Source of the DNA: a virus | Virus record (IMG/VR): IMGVR_UViG_3300021952_000021 | Location: 1 to 34,477 of that record | Strand: one strand, 5' to 3' | Length of the DNA stretch: 34,477 bases | Shown here: in pieces, positions 12,799-20,069 of the stretch | How the letters are laid out: every line of letters starts with the position of its first letter | How positions within the stretch are numbered: position 1 is the first letter of the stretch | Position numbers and translations under genes: made by a program | Notes under the pieces: model-generated | Databases searched by the model: none | Told to the model about the DNA's origin: nothing | Seen by the model: only the letters and a program-made list of their open reading frames with translations

Positions 12799-12807
12799 GG
12801 AGTCGGT

Positions 12808-13221
12808 ATGAACTCGAACCATGTAGGCTCGTTATATCCCGATAGCTTTGGAAGTTTTGCCATTGGCACAACCGTTACGCCCGTCCCCCTGGGTTCAACG
12901 GGTAACGCTGTGGCAACCATTCCTGTTATCGGTAGCAGCTTCATTGTTCGCCGTATTACCGCCAATAACGCAAACGGAAGTGTGGCTCTTGCCAACGTGA
13001 CTATCATTACAAGCAATGATGGTAACGTGGCAAACGCCATCTCCAATGCTGTTGTGTTGAGCAACATCACTGCAACCTCGAAGTACCAAGACCTTGGTTT
13101 GACCGCTAACACGTCTACCAACATCTACACTTCTGGCGCACTGTATGTTTGTGTCAATACCGGAGCAGCCGCAAACAATACGGTTGACTTCACGGTTTAC
13201 GGTGATGTAGTGTCGCTATGA
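12808..13221 (+). CDS. Structural protein after capsid, unknown
   Basis: A 137-aa beta-rich protein with Asn/Val/Thr/Ala repeats (TTVTPVPLGSTGNAVATIPV, ANNANGSVALANVTIITS) and a TAAGGAG site 6 nt before the ATG, whose TAA is the stop of the previous gene. The sequence reads as alternating beta strands and turns, as in decoration or fibre modules. Its stop overlaps the next start as ATGA. It is probably a virion protein; the exact place is unknown. Confidence 0.75.
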   Translation: MNSNHVGSLYPDSFGSFAIGTTVTPVPLGSTGNAVATIPVIGSSFIVRRITANNANGSVALANVTIITSNDGNVANAISNAVVLSNITATSKYQDLGLTANTSTNIYTSGALYVCVNTGAAANNTVDFTVYGDVVSL

Positions 13222-13556
13222 GTGTTGTTTACGTAACCAACCATTCTGACAAACAGTTAGACGTCAGTTTTAACTATGCTAACTTGTCGTTTCCTGTCGG
13301 TAAAACGGTAGAAATTGCACAAGATGCCGCAAGGCATGTGTTTGGTTACGGAGACAATGACAAAGAACCGTATCTGGCTCGGTTGGGCTGGATACGGCTT
13401 CACTCTGAATTAGAACAAGGATTAGAGCGTCTGTCGCAGTTTCATATTTCGACAGAGGCTCTGGAAAAGAACCGCTCACTACCCTCGGCGGTTGGCGTGG
13501 TTGCTCTTCACGTTGAAAAACGTGTTGAGCAAAAACCCAACAAGAGGGCAGCTTAA
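13218..13556 (+). CDS. Conserved head-region phage protein, unknown
   Basis: A 112-aa protein coupled to the previous gene by ATGA. The region FPVGKTVEIAQDAARHVFGYG plus EPYLARLGW (residues about 26-58) is a pattern I recall from small proteins encoded between capsid and adaptor in many podophages. The C-terminal third is charged and ends in Lys/Arg-rich PNKRAA. It has no catalytic motif and no membrane segment. It is probably a minor virion or assembly factor. Confidence 0.8.
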   Translation: MSVVYVTNHSDKQLDVSFNYANLSFPVGKTVEIAQDAARHVFGYGDNDKEPYLARLGWIRLHSELEQGLERLSQFHISTEALEKNRSLPSAVGVVALHVEKRVEQKPNKRAA

Positions 13557-13568
13557 TATGGACGCTCT

Positions 13569-14411
13569 GTGGCTACACTCAATTCCTACATCACGGAAGT
13601 CCAACGGCTCTTGCACGATGCCAATGCTGTATTCTGGTCAACTGCTGAGTTAACCAACTACATCAACGAAGCACGGGAGCGTGTAGCCAGGGACACGGGA
13701 TGTTTGCGTACTCTGCAAATATCTTCTACTCCCATTTCCAGCACAGGTGTAGGTGCTGTACAGTGGGCAGAAGGTCTTGTTGTCTCCACTGGAAGTTTTG
13801 TTTTCAATAACATCTTCATTTACCAAGTCGTCAGCGGTGGAATCTTAGGGACAACTGCGCCTCCCTACCCTTCTGGCAACAACATCTTTCCTCCCAGTAC
13901 CAGCTTCACAGATGGCACGGCTACGTTGCAGTATTCTGGCCCTGCTGAGATTATTCCGTTCTCTACCCTGTCTACGGGTCAGACGCTGGATATTCTGAAC
14001 ATCACGCTGTATTGGGGTAACAGTCGTATCCCTCTGCGGTACTTGCCGTGGTCTAACTTTAATGCTCAGTTGCGTTATTGGCAGAACTATGTCGGGCGTC
14101 CCGTGTGCTTCTCTGTGTACGGGCAAAGCCAAATCTACATTTCTCCCGTGCCTGACCAGTCCTATGTGATTGAAATTGACACGACCATCTTGCCTGTGCC
14201 CCTGACGCAAGATAACGCCAACGCTGTTGACCCTATCAACGACCCTTACACCACGCCTGTGGCTTTCTATGCGGCTTACAAAGCCAAGTACAAAGAGCAG
14301 AGTTACGGTGAAGCGGAAATCTATAAACAAGAATACATGAAGCACGTCAACGCCGTGCAGAACTCCGTATTCACCAGACGCATCCCAGACCCTTACTCTA
14401 ATCCGTACTAA
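13569..14411 (+). CDS. Head-tail adaptor (connector) protein
   Basis: A 280-aa protein starting with GTG. The N-terminal helical bundle (LNSYITEVQRLLHDANAVFW, then STAELTNYINEARERVARDTG) is the hallmark of podovirus adaptors that dock below the portal, in the manner of P22 gp4-type connectors. A beta-rich insertion (about 60-200) and a C-terminal helix with DPYTTPVAFYAAYKAKYKEQSYGEAE follow. The helix with polar and aromatic residues fits a ring-forming adaptor. It lies between head genes and tail hub in the conserved order. The ribosome-binding site is weak (GGA). Confidence 0.85.
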   Translation: MATLNSYITEVQRLLHDANAVFWSTAELTNYINEARERVARDTGCLRTLQISSTPISSTGVGAVQWAEGLVVSTGSFVFNNIFIYQVVSGGILGTTAPPYPSGNNIFPPSTSFTDGTATLQYSGPAEIIPFSTLSTGQTLDILNITLYWGNSRIPLRYLPWSNFNAQLRYWQNYVGRPVCFSVYGQSQIYISPVPDQSYVIEIDTTILPVPLTQDNANAVDPINDPYTTPVAFYAAYKAKYKEQSYGEAEIYKQEYMKHVNAVQNSVFTRRIPDPYSNPY

Positions 14412-14413
14412 TC

Positions 14414-16432
14414 ATGGCAGCAGCAGAACAAAAAAAGTCCTATGCTGTCATCAAGAACTTCAAAGGCCTCAACACCAAGGCCAACAGAACGGCTATTGAT
14501 GAACAAGAGTTTGGTTGGCTAGAGAACGCCATGCCTATTGGGTATGGCAACCTCAAAATCACCCCAACCTACTCTAACGTCACAGTCTCTGGTAACGCTG
14601 CTGTTTTCTCCAACACAGTTACCTACCTCTCCAGCGTCAACCTTGATGTTAGTGATTACATACTTGCATTCCAGTCAGACGGTGCTGCACAGTATGTCAA
14701 GCTCATCACCAGCACGACAGGTACGCAGGGCAACATTGCCACTGCTGTGCAAAACAAGTTTTCAGGTGCAGGCGTATCCAGTGCTCAGTACAAGAATGAG
14801 CGGGTGATTATTGGTGACCCAGACAAAGGTTTGTACTCTTGGGATGGGACTAACTTAGTCTCTATCGGTAGCGTAGGCTTTATAGGTATCACAAACCCAG
14901 GCGCAGGCTACACCTCCACGCCTGCTGTCACCATCTCTGCCCCTAACGAAACTGGTGGTGTGCAGGCAGTTGCAGAAGCCACAATCACTGCCAACGCTGT
15001 CAGCGCCATCACCCTGACAGAAGCAGGTACAGGCTACACCTCTGCCCCCACCGTCACGATTACGGGCGGTGGAGCGACTACCAGTGCCACCGCACTAGCT
15101 TCTATCACCACGTTCAAGACAGGTACAGTGTCTGTGCTGGTCACAAACGGGGGTACGGGGTACAACAACGCTGCCAACATCACTGTGACTATAGGTGATG
15201 GTTCTGGCTGGACAACCCGTGCGGTAGGCAATGCTACCGTGTCTGGTGGTCAAATTCAGCAGGTGGTGATGACAAACGTAGGAGCGGGTTACACCTCTTC
15301 TTCCAACGTCACCGTGCTCATTTCTGACAGCAGTTCTCCCGCAGGGTCTGGTGCTACCGCTAAAGCTATCGTCAACACAGAGCAGATTATTGACGTAGCA
15401 ACCTTCTCTGGGCGCACCTGGGTGGCTGCTGGACGTACTATGTACTACTCTGCGGCAGGTACGTACTCAGACTTTGTGTCTGTGTCTGCTGGCAACTTTG
15501 TCCTGACAGATTCAACCTTGCACGGCAAGATTCAGGCTACCCTGTCTGCCAACAACTTCCTGTACATATTTGGTGACGACAGTATCAACGTGTTTTCTGA
15601 CCTGCGTGTCACCAGCACGGGAAGTACGCTGTTTACCAACACCAACGTAAGCGCCAGCGTCGGCTCTAGACGCCTGTATGCCATCTTTCCGTACTTCCGT
15701 TCTGTTCTGTTTATGAACGACTACGGTATGTACGCCCTGGTTGGCTCTACAACCAGCAAGATTTCTGACCCTATGGACGGTGTATTCCCGTACATAGACT
15801 TCACCAAGCCTGTTTCTGGTGGTCAGGTATTGCTGAACAACATTCTGTGCGCTGCATTCAACTTCTACCTTAACGACAGCTTCCCAGTAACGACTGGTTC
15901 ACGCTACGTTCAGGCTGTGTTTTTTGAGAAAAAGTGGTTTATCACCTCGCAAGGTTCTCTGTCTTACGTCACGTCTGTGCCTGTGGCTGGATTGATTAAC
16001 TTGTATGGCGTTAGCACAAGGCAGTTGTACCGCATGTACGGGGATAGCACTGCAAATGTCTCCAGCACAATTAAGACGTCTTTGTCGCCCATGTCCGACA
16101 ACATTAGGACAAAACAAGCGTTGAAATTCGGTGTGGAAGCGACGCTTTCTAACGCTGCGACGGTGACGGTGACGGTAGACAGTGAGACTGGTTCCAGCCC
16201 TGCATATACATTGACAAATGAGGTGTTGTGGACAAACAATGCTGGTAATGCCGTTCCCTGGAAAAACAACAGTAACGTGATATTGCCGTGGGTGTACACC
16301 GCTGGTTACGCTCTGTACAAATCAGACGCACAGCAATACGGCAAATATCTAGGTTTGACAATGACTTCCAACAGCGCAGGGTTTGTTGTCAACACGTTTG
16401 AGTTTGAACATGAATTAAGAGTGAGGTTCTAA
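14414..16432 (+). CDS. Tail hub/nozzle-like protein with four-repeat insertion
   Basis: A 672-aa protein starting 2 nt after the adaptor stop. N-terminal residues 10-50 (KNFKGLNTKANRTAIDEQEFGWLENA) and the long beta-propeller-like remainder (SGRTWVAAGRTMYYSA, FGDDSINVFSDL) match the tail nozzle/hub proteins that follow adaptors in short-tailed phages. Residues about 157-318 are an inserted array of four similar beta repeats, each with a GYT or GYN core (G165, G207, G249, G292; spacing 42-43). These probably stick out from the tail as a carbohydrate- or fibre-binding module. Function is inferred from order and repeat pattern. Confidence 0.82.
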   Translation: MAAAEQKKSYAVIKNFKGLNTKANRTAIDEQEFGWLENAMPIGYGNLKITPTYSNVTVSGNAAVFSNTVTYLSSVNLDVSDYILAFQSDGAAQYVKLITSTTGTQGNIATAVQNKFSGAGVSSAQYKNERVIIGDPDKGLYSWDGTNLVSIGSVGFIGITNPGAGYTSTPAVTISAPNETGGVQAVAEATITANAVSAITLTEAGTGYTSAPTVTITGGGATTSATALASITTFKTGTVSVLVTNGGTGYNNAANITVTIGDGSGWTTRAVGNATVSGGQIQQVVMTNVGAGYTSSSNVTVLISDSSSPAGSGATAKAIVNTEQIIDVATFSGRTWVAAGRTMYYSAAGTYSDFVSVSAGNFVLTDSTLHGKIQATLSANNFLYIFGDDSINVFSDLRVTSTGSTLFTNTNVSASVGSRRLYAIFPYFRSVLFMNDYGMYALVGSTTSKISDPMDGVFPYIDFTKPVSGGQVLLNNILCAAFNFYLNDSFPVTTGSRYVQAVFFEKKWFITSQGSLSYVTSVPVAGLINLYGVSTRQLYRMYGDSTANVSSTIKTSLSPMSDNIRTKQALKFGVEATLSNAATVTVTVDSETGSSPAYTLTNEVLWTNNAGNAVPWKNNSNVILPWVYTAGYALYKSDAQQYGKYLGLTMTSNSAGFVVNTFEFEHELRVRF

Positions 16433-16433
16433 A

Positions 16434-18185
16434 ATGCCAGTCCCGTATACATTTTCTACTGCGACTACAGCCATCCCGTTGTCGCAGCTAGATAACAACT
16501 TTGCTACTGCCATCACGCTTGGCAACACGGCTATCCAGCTTGGTAATACTGTCACGTCGCTCAACAACATGACGTTGGCGAACGTGACTATCTCTAGCGG
16601 CACTATCAACATCACTAACGTGGCTGTGAGTACGGCTAACGTGAGTGGTACTGCCAACATTTCTACGTTGGTTGTGGTGGGTAACACCACAGCAGGTGGT
16701 AACGTCAGTATCGGTGGTAATGTTAGTGTTTCTGTTAATGCTACTGTTAGCGGTAATGCAAGTGTGACTGGTAACGTCAGTGGTGCTGGTGGTTCTTTCT
16801 CTAGTATCACATCTTCTGGTGACCTCACGCTCTCCGGCGGCACAGCTAACGGTGTACTGTACTTAAACGGCTCTAAAGTTGCTACCAGTGGGTCTGCGCT
16901 TACGTTTGATGGGACTAACTTTGTTAATTCGGCTGGCGGTGTTCGTGCAGGCACTAATTCTGGAAGCGGTGGTGCTTTGTCAGCATGGGGCGGTGCAAGC
17001 GGAGCAACCATAGACATTACGCCAAGCGCAGTAAGCGGCGCAAATGGAGTGACGTATAACACCAGTTTTATTTCTGGCGGTTCTGGCCCGCACATTTGGT
17101 CTATCGGCGGCTCCGAACAAATGCGCCTGACCAGCACAGGGTTGGGTATAGGGACAAGTTCGCCTGGGTCTAAGTTGTCTGTCAACGGTTCGGCAAACAT
17201 GGCTTATTTCTATGATGGAAGTACGTCAGATTTGCAATTTCAAACCGTTTCGTCTGCCACGGTAATTGGCACGACGACAGCAACACCTTTGAAGTTAAAG
17301 ACCAGTAACACAGTGCAGGCCACCCTCGACTCCTCCGGCAACGTAGGCATCGGGACGAGTTCGCCAGCAAGCAGATTAAATTTGTTTTCCGCAACTGGGT
17401 CAACAAACGGCATTACTTTGCAAGCTAGTGGTTGGTCCTATTACGGGCGCATTGGGATGAACGGTTCATCTGGAGGCGAACAGTATTGGACAGCTAATTA
17501 CAGCTTTGCAACAAGTGCCGTAGATAACGCCAGCTACTACTCGACTTACATTCAAAATTCAGCTGCTCAAGGTATTGTTGCTTTTGGTACGTCTTCTGCC
17601 GTTAATACAGCACCAACAGAACGCGCCCGTATAGACAGCAGTGGGAACTTTCTGGTGGGGACGACGAGCAATTCTTTTGGTGAGCGATTTAATTCTACTG
17701 CCAGCGGTTTAACTGCAAACTGCGCTTATCTAAATTTCACAACATCAGATGACCGAGCTAACACAGTTATACAACATACTAGAGCATCAGGCGCTACTAG
17801 CGCGACAATGATATTATTTAGAAATTCATCTAGTACTAATGTTGGCAGTATTACATCAACTGGTTCTGCAACATCTTATGTAACTTCTTCAGACTATAGA
17901 TTAAAAGAAAACATTGCGCCAATGACAGGCGCTTTGGAAAAAGTTGCCCAACTAAAACCATGCACATACACATGGAAAGAAAGCGGAATTGCAGCGCAGG
18001 GTTTTATTGCTCACGAACTGCAAGCTGTTGTACCTGAATGCGTGACTGGTGAAAAAGATGCTGTTGATGCTGAAGGAAAACCCATTTATCAAGGCATTGA
18101 CACCAGCTTTTTGGTGGCTACATTAACAGCCGCAATACAAGAACTCAAAGCAGAATTTGATGCTTACAAGGCATCTCACCCTTAA
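16434..18185 (+). CDS. Tail fibre with S74 intramolecular chaperone domain
   Basis: A 583-aa receptor-binding fibre. The N-terminus (PVPYTFSTATTAIPLSQLDN) is a virion-attachment segment I know from many aquatic phage fibres. Residues about 42-122 are a Gly-Asn-Val-Ser repeat shaft, then mixed beta modules with GIGTSSPGSKL and GIGTSSPASRL. The C-terminal 99 residues are a peptidase S74 chaperone, with SSDYRLKENIAPM and catalytic Ser486 and Lys491 (S-x4-K), which releases itself after the trimer forms. From about 17600 on the DNA looks more AT-rich and the codon use shifts, suggesting module exchange. A GAGG site lies 6 nt before the ATG. Confidence 0.93.
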   Translation: MPVPYTFSTATTAIPLSQLDNNFATAITLGNTAIQLGNTVTSLNNMTLANVTISSGTINITNVAVSTANVSGTANISTLVVVGNTTAGGNVSIGGNVSVSVNATVSGNASVTGNVSGAGGSFSSITSSGDLTLSGGTANGVLYLNGSKVATSGSALTFDGTNFVNSAGGVRAGTNSGSGGALSAWGGASGATIDITPSAVSGANGVTYNTSFISGGSGPHIWSIGGSEQMRLTSTGLGIGTSSPGSKLSVNGSANMAYFYDGSTSDLQFQTVSSATVIGTTTATPLKLKTSNTVQATLDSSGNVGIGTSSPASRLNLFSATGSTNGITLQASGWSYYGRIGMNGSSGGEQYWTANYSFATSAVDNASYYSTYIQNSAAQGIVAFGTSSAVNTAPTERARIDSSGNFLVGTTSNSFGERFNSTASGLTANCAYLNFTTSDDRANTVIQHTRASGATSATMILFRNSSSTNVGSITSTGSATSYVTSSDYRLKENIAPMTGALEKVAQLKPCTYTWKESGIAAQGFIAHELQAVVPECVTGEKDAVDAEGKPIYQGIDTSFLVATLTAAIQELKAEFDAYKASHP

Positions 18186-18203
18186 CCCCTGAAAGGAAAC
18201 ATC

Positions 18204-18524
18204 ATGTCATCAACTATAACCTGGACGGTTACGTCCCTTGACTGCTACCCTCATGCTGACGGGCAAGCAGATGTTGTATTTGTTGTTCACTGGACATGCG
18301 CTGGTGTACAAGATACTTACAGCGCTTTTGTGTACAGCACGACTTCTATTCCTGCCCCTGGCACGTCTTTCACTCCTTATGAAGACCTTACTCAATCACA
18401 AGTTTTGGGTTGGGTGTGGGCTAACGGGGTAGACAAAACTGCTACTGAGGCTGCTGTACAGCAACAGATCAACAATCAAATTAACCCCCCTGTTGTTACA
18501 CCTCCCCTGCCTTGGAGTGCATGA
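18204..18524 (+). CDS. Small fibre-associated phage protein
   Basis: A 106-aa protein with AAAGGAAAC before the ATG. It contains TWTVTSLDCYPHADGQADVV, an HWTCAG strand and FTPYEDLTQSQVLGWVWANG, a pattern common to a small protein family found next to tail fibre genes in aquatic phages (I believe DUF7936). It ends in a Pro-rich tail (NPPVVTPPLPWSA). It is likely a fibre tip, accessory or assembly factor for the S74 fibre just upstream. Translation of the next gene is coupled by its stop. Confidence 0.78.
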   Translation: MSSTITWTVTSLDCYPHADGQADVVFVVHWTCAGVQDTYSAFVYSTTSIPAPGTSFTPYEDLTQSQVLGWVWANGVDKTATEAAVQQQINNQINPPVVTPPLPWSA

Positions 18525-18856
18525 TGGCTGTTAGCGCACCTTTCACCCCTTCTGGTAACACCGTTGTCTTCACAGCGGCTGTTACTGCTCCTACGCCCGT
18601 ACAAGCCGTTTCTACAACGCTTGGTGGTAATCAGTACCGTATCCTCAACGCAGGCTCTGTAACCGCCTTCTTGGGCGTTGCTAACACTGCTGCTGGCGCT
18701 ACATCCAACGCTGTTGTTGCCACGTCTTCACAGACTTGTCTGCCCCTGCTTGCAGGCACAGATGAAATCATCACGTTCTTGCCTAACGCCTATTTCACAG
18801 GTGTTACCGGAAGTAGCTCTGCTGTTATCTACATTACCCCAGGCGACGGTGACTGA
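18524..18856 (+). CDS. Beta-rich virion accessory protein, paralogue of gene at 28074
   Basis: A 110-aa protein. ATGs at 18521 and 18524 are in frame; the second has the better distance from GGAG. It is all beta, Thr/Val/Ala/Ser-rich, and ends YITPGDGD. The protein at 28074 has the same length and ends YFTPGEGL, with similar spacing of QYR/NQL and TCL/TCV segments, so the two look like distant paralogues, probably small virion decoration or fibre parts. The stop overlaps the next start by one base. Confidence 0.75.
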   Translation: MAVSAPFTPSGNTVVFTAAVTAPTPVQAVSTTLGGNQYRILNAGSVTAFLGVANTAAGATSNAVVATSSQTCLPLLAGTDEIITFLPNAYFTGVTGSSSAVIYITPGDGD

Positions 18857-19728
18857 TGTTAAAGACTGTCTCATCATTCCAGAATGCCATAGGTGCTCTT
18901 GTTTACAAAGGCACATGGAATGCTGCGACCAATAACCCAACACTTACCTCCAGCGTAGGTAATAAGGGTGATTACTACGTTGTCTCTGTTGCAGGTACGA
19001 CAAACCTCAACGGCATCACTGACTGGCAAGTTAACGACATAGCACTGTTTAACGGGTCTGTTTGGCAGAAGATTGACAACACAGATGCTGTCCTCTCTGT
19101 TAACGGTTATACAGGTGTTGTGGTGCTTAACGCCACAGACGTAGGTGCTACTGCCAACACCACAAATGTCATTGCTGGTAACGGCTTATCCGGTGGTGGT
19201 CAGTTAAATGCCAACGTCACTATTTCCTTGCCTGCAACTGGTGTTGGTACAGGTTCTTACGGTAACGCCAGCACTGTAGCTACTTTCACCGTAGATTCTT
19301 ACGGCAGGCTCACTGCTGCTGGAAACGCAAGCATTGCCATTTCTAACTCTGCTGTTTCTGGACTGGGCACTATGTCTATTCAGAACAGCAGCAATGTCTC
19401 CATCTCAGGTGGCAATGTTAGCGGCATTACTGGCAACATCACAGGTGCTATTCCTAACTCCAGTATCACCAACGTGATGTTGAAAAACAGCACAGCAACG
19501 CTTGGTAACGTCACTATTACGTTAGGTGAAACCACCAGCTCTGTAGGTAACCTGACGCTCTCTAACGTGACTGTCAGCGGTGGTAATGTGACTGCTAACG
19601 TGTCAATGACAAACGCTACCAACACAAGTGCTACGTTTGCTACTGCAAGCCTGCCTCTTGTGCCTGCTGGCTATATCAAAGTCAACCTGAGCGGTACTGT
19701 TGTACTTGTTCCTTACTACGCTCAATAA
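18856..19728 (+). CDS. Secondary tail fibre protein with Asn/Ser repeats
   Basis: A 290-aa protein. Residues about 12-75 (LVYKGTWNAATNNPTLTSSV ... WQVNDIALFNGSVWQKIDN) form a module found near the N-terminus of many phage fibres and thought to be carbohydrate-binding-like. The rest is a beta shaft with N-x-S/T-rich repeats (GGNVSGITGNITGAIPN, SGGNVTANVSM), the same style as the S74 fibre. There is no S74 domain and no enzyme motif. It is probably a second, shorter fibre or a fibre extension. The end is beta-rich (VNLSGTVVLVPYYAQ). Confidence 0.82.
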   Translation: MLKTVSSFQNAIGALVYKGTWNAATNNPTLTSSVGNKGDYYVVSVAGTTNLNGITDWQVNDIALFNGSVWQKIDNTDAVLSVNGYTGVVVLNATDVGATANTTNVIAGNGLSGGGQLNANVTISLPATGVGTGSYGNASTVATFTVDSYGRLTAAGNASIAISNSAVSGLGTMSIQNSSNVSISGGNVSGITGNITGAIPNSSITNVMLKNSTATLGNVTITLGETTSSVGNLTLSNVTVSGGNVTANVSMTNATNTSATFATASLPLVPAGYIKVNLSGTVVLVPYYAQ

Positions 19729-19729
19729 C

Positions 19730-20068
19730 ATGAACTTTGAGGCTCTGTCATACGTTAAGTTTGGTGACAAGGATGGCCTTGGGGAGATGCTATTTGAGAA
19801 CGGCATACAGCATCAGGTGTTTTACGAAATCCTTGCTGACAAAGGTATAGCTATCCAGAAGTACCCTTTGACAGACGCAGATATAGATAACCTGGATGAC
19901 TGGCTGCTCATTCATAACCAAGAGCATGAAAGTCTTGCTACACAGCTAGGACTGGATAACCCGTTTCAGTTGCTCGACAGTGACTGGAATGTGGAAGATG
20001 ATTTCTATGACTGGATAGGTGTTCACCAGACTATCCATCAACAGATTGCTGCGGCATTGGGGATTTGA
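19730..20068 (+). CDS. Acidic His-rich tail-region protein
   Basis: A 112-aa protein; ATG 19730 follows the previous stop by one base. The second half has a repeated pattern: DDWLLIHNQEHESLATQLGL and YDWIGVHQTIHQQIAAALGI, two copies of (D)DW-(L/I)-x-x-H-x-x-x-H with a terminal LG-(L/I), separated by about 40 residues. The paired helices with two His each could bind metal. I have seen this pattern in small proteins near podophage tail genes, but the function is unknown to me. The stop overlaps none; the next gene begins 1 base on. Confidence 0.78.
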   Translation: MNFEALSYVKFGDKDGLGEMLFENGIQHQVFYEILADKGIAIQKYPLTDADIDNLDDWLLIHNQEHESLATQLGLDNPFQLLDSDWNVEDDFYDWIGVHQTIHQQIAAALGI

Positions 20069-20069
20069 C

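Noticed and set aside
16434-19728. Diversity-generating retroelement acting on the fibre repeats
   Set aside because: No reverse transcriptase gene and no template repeat in the window; the repeats are ordinary low-complexity fibre shafts.
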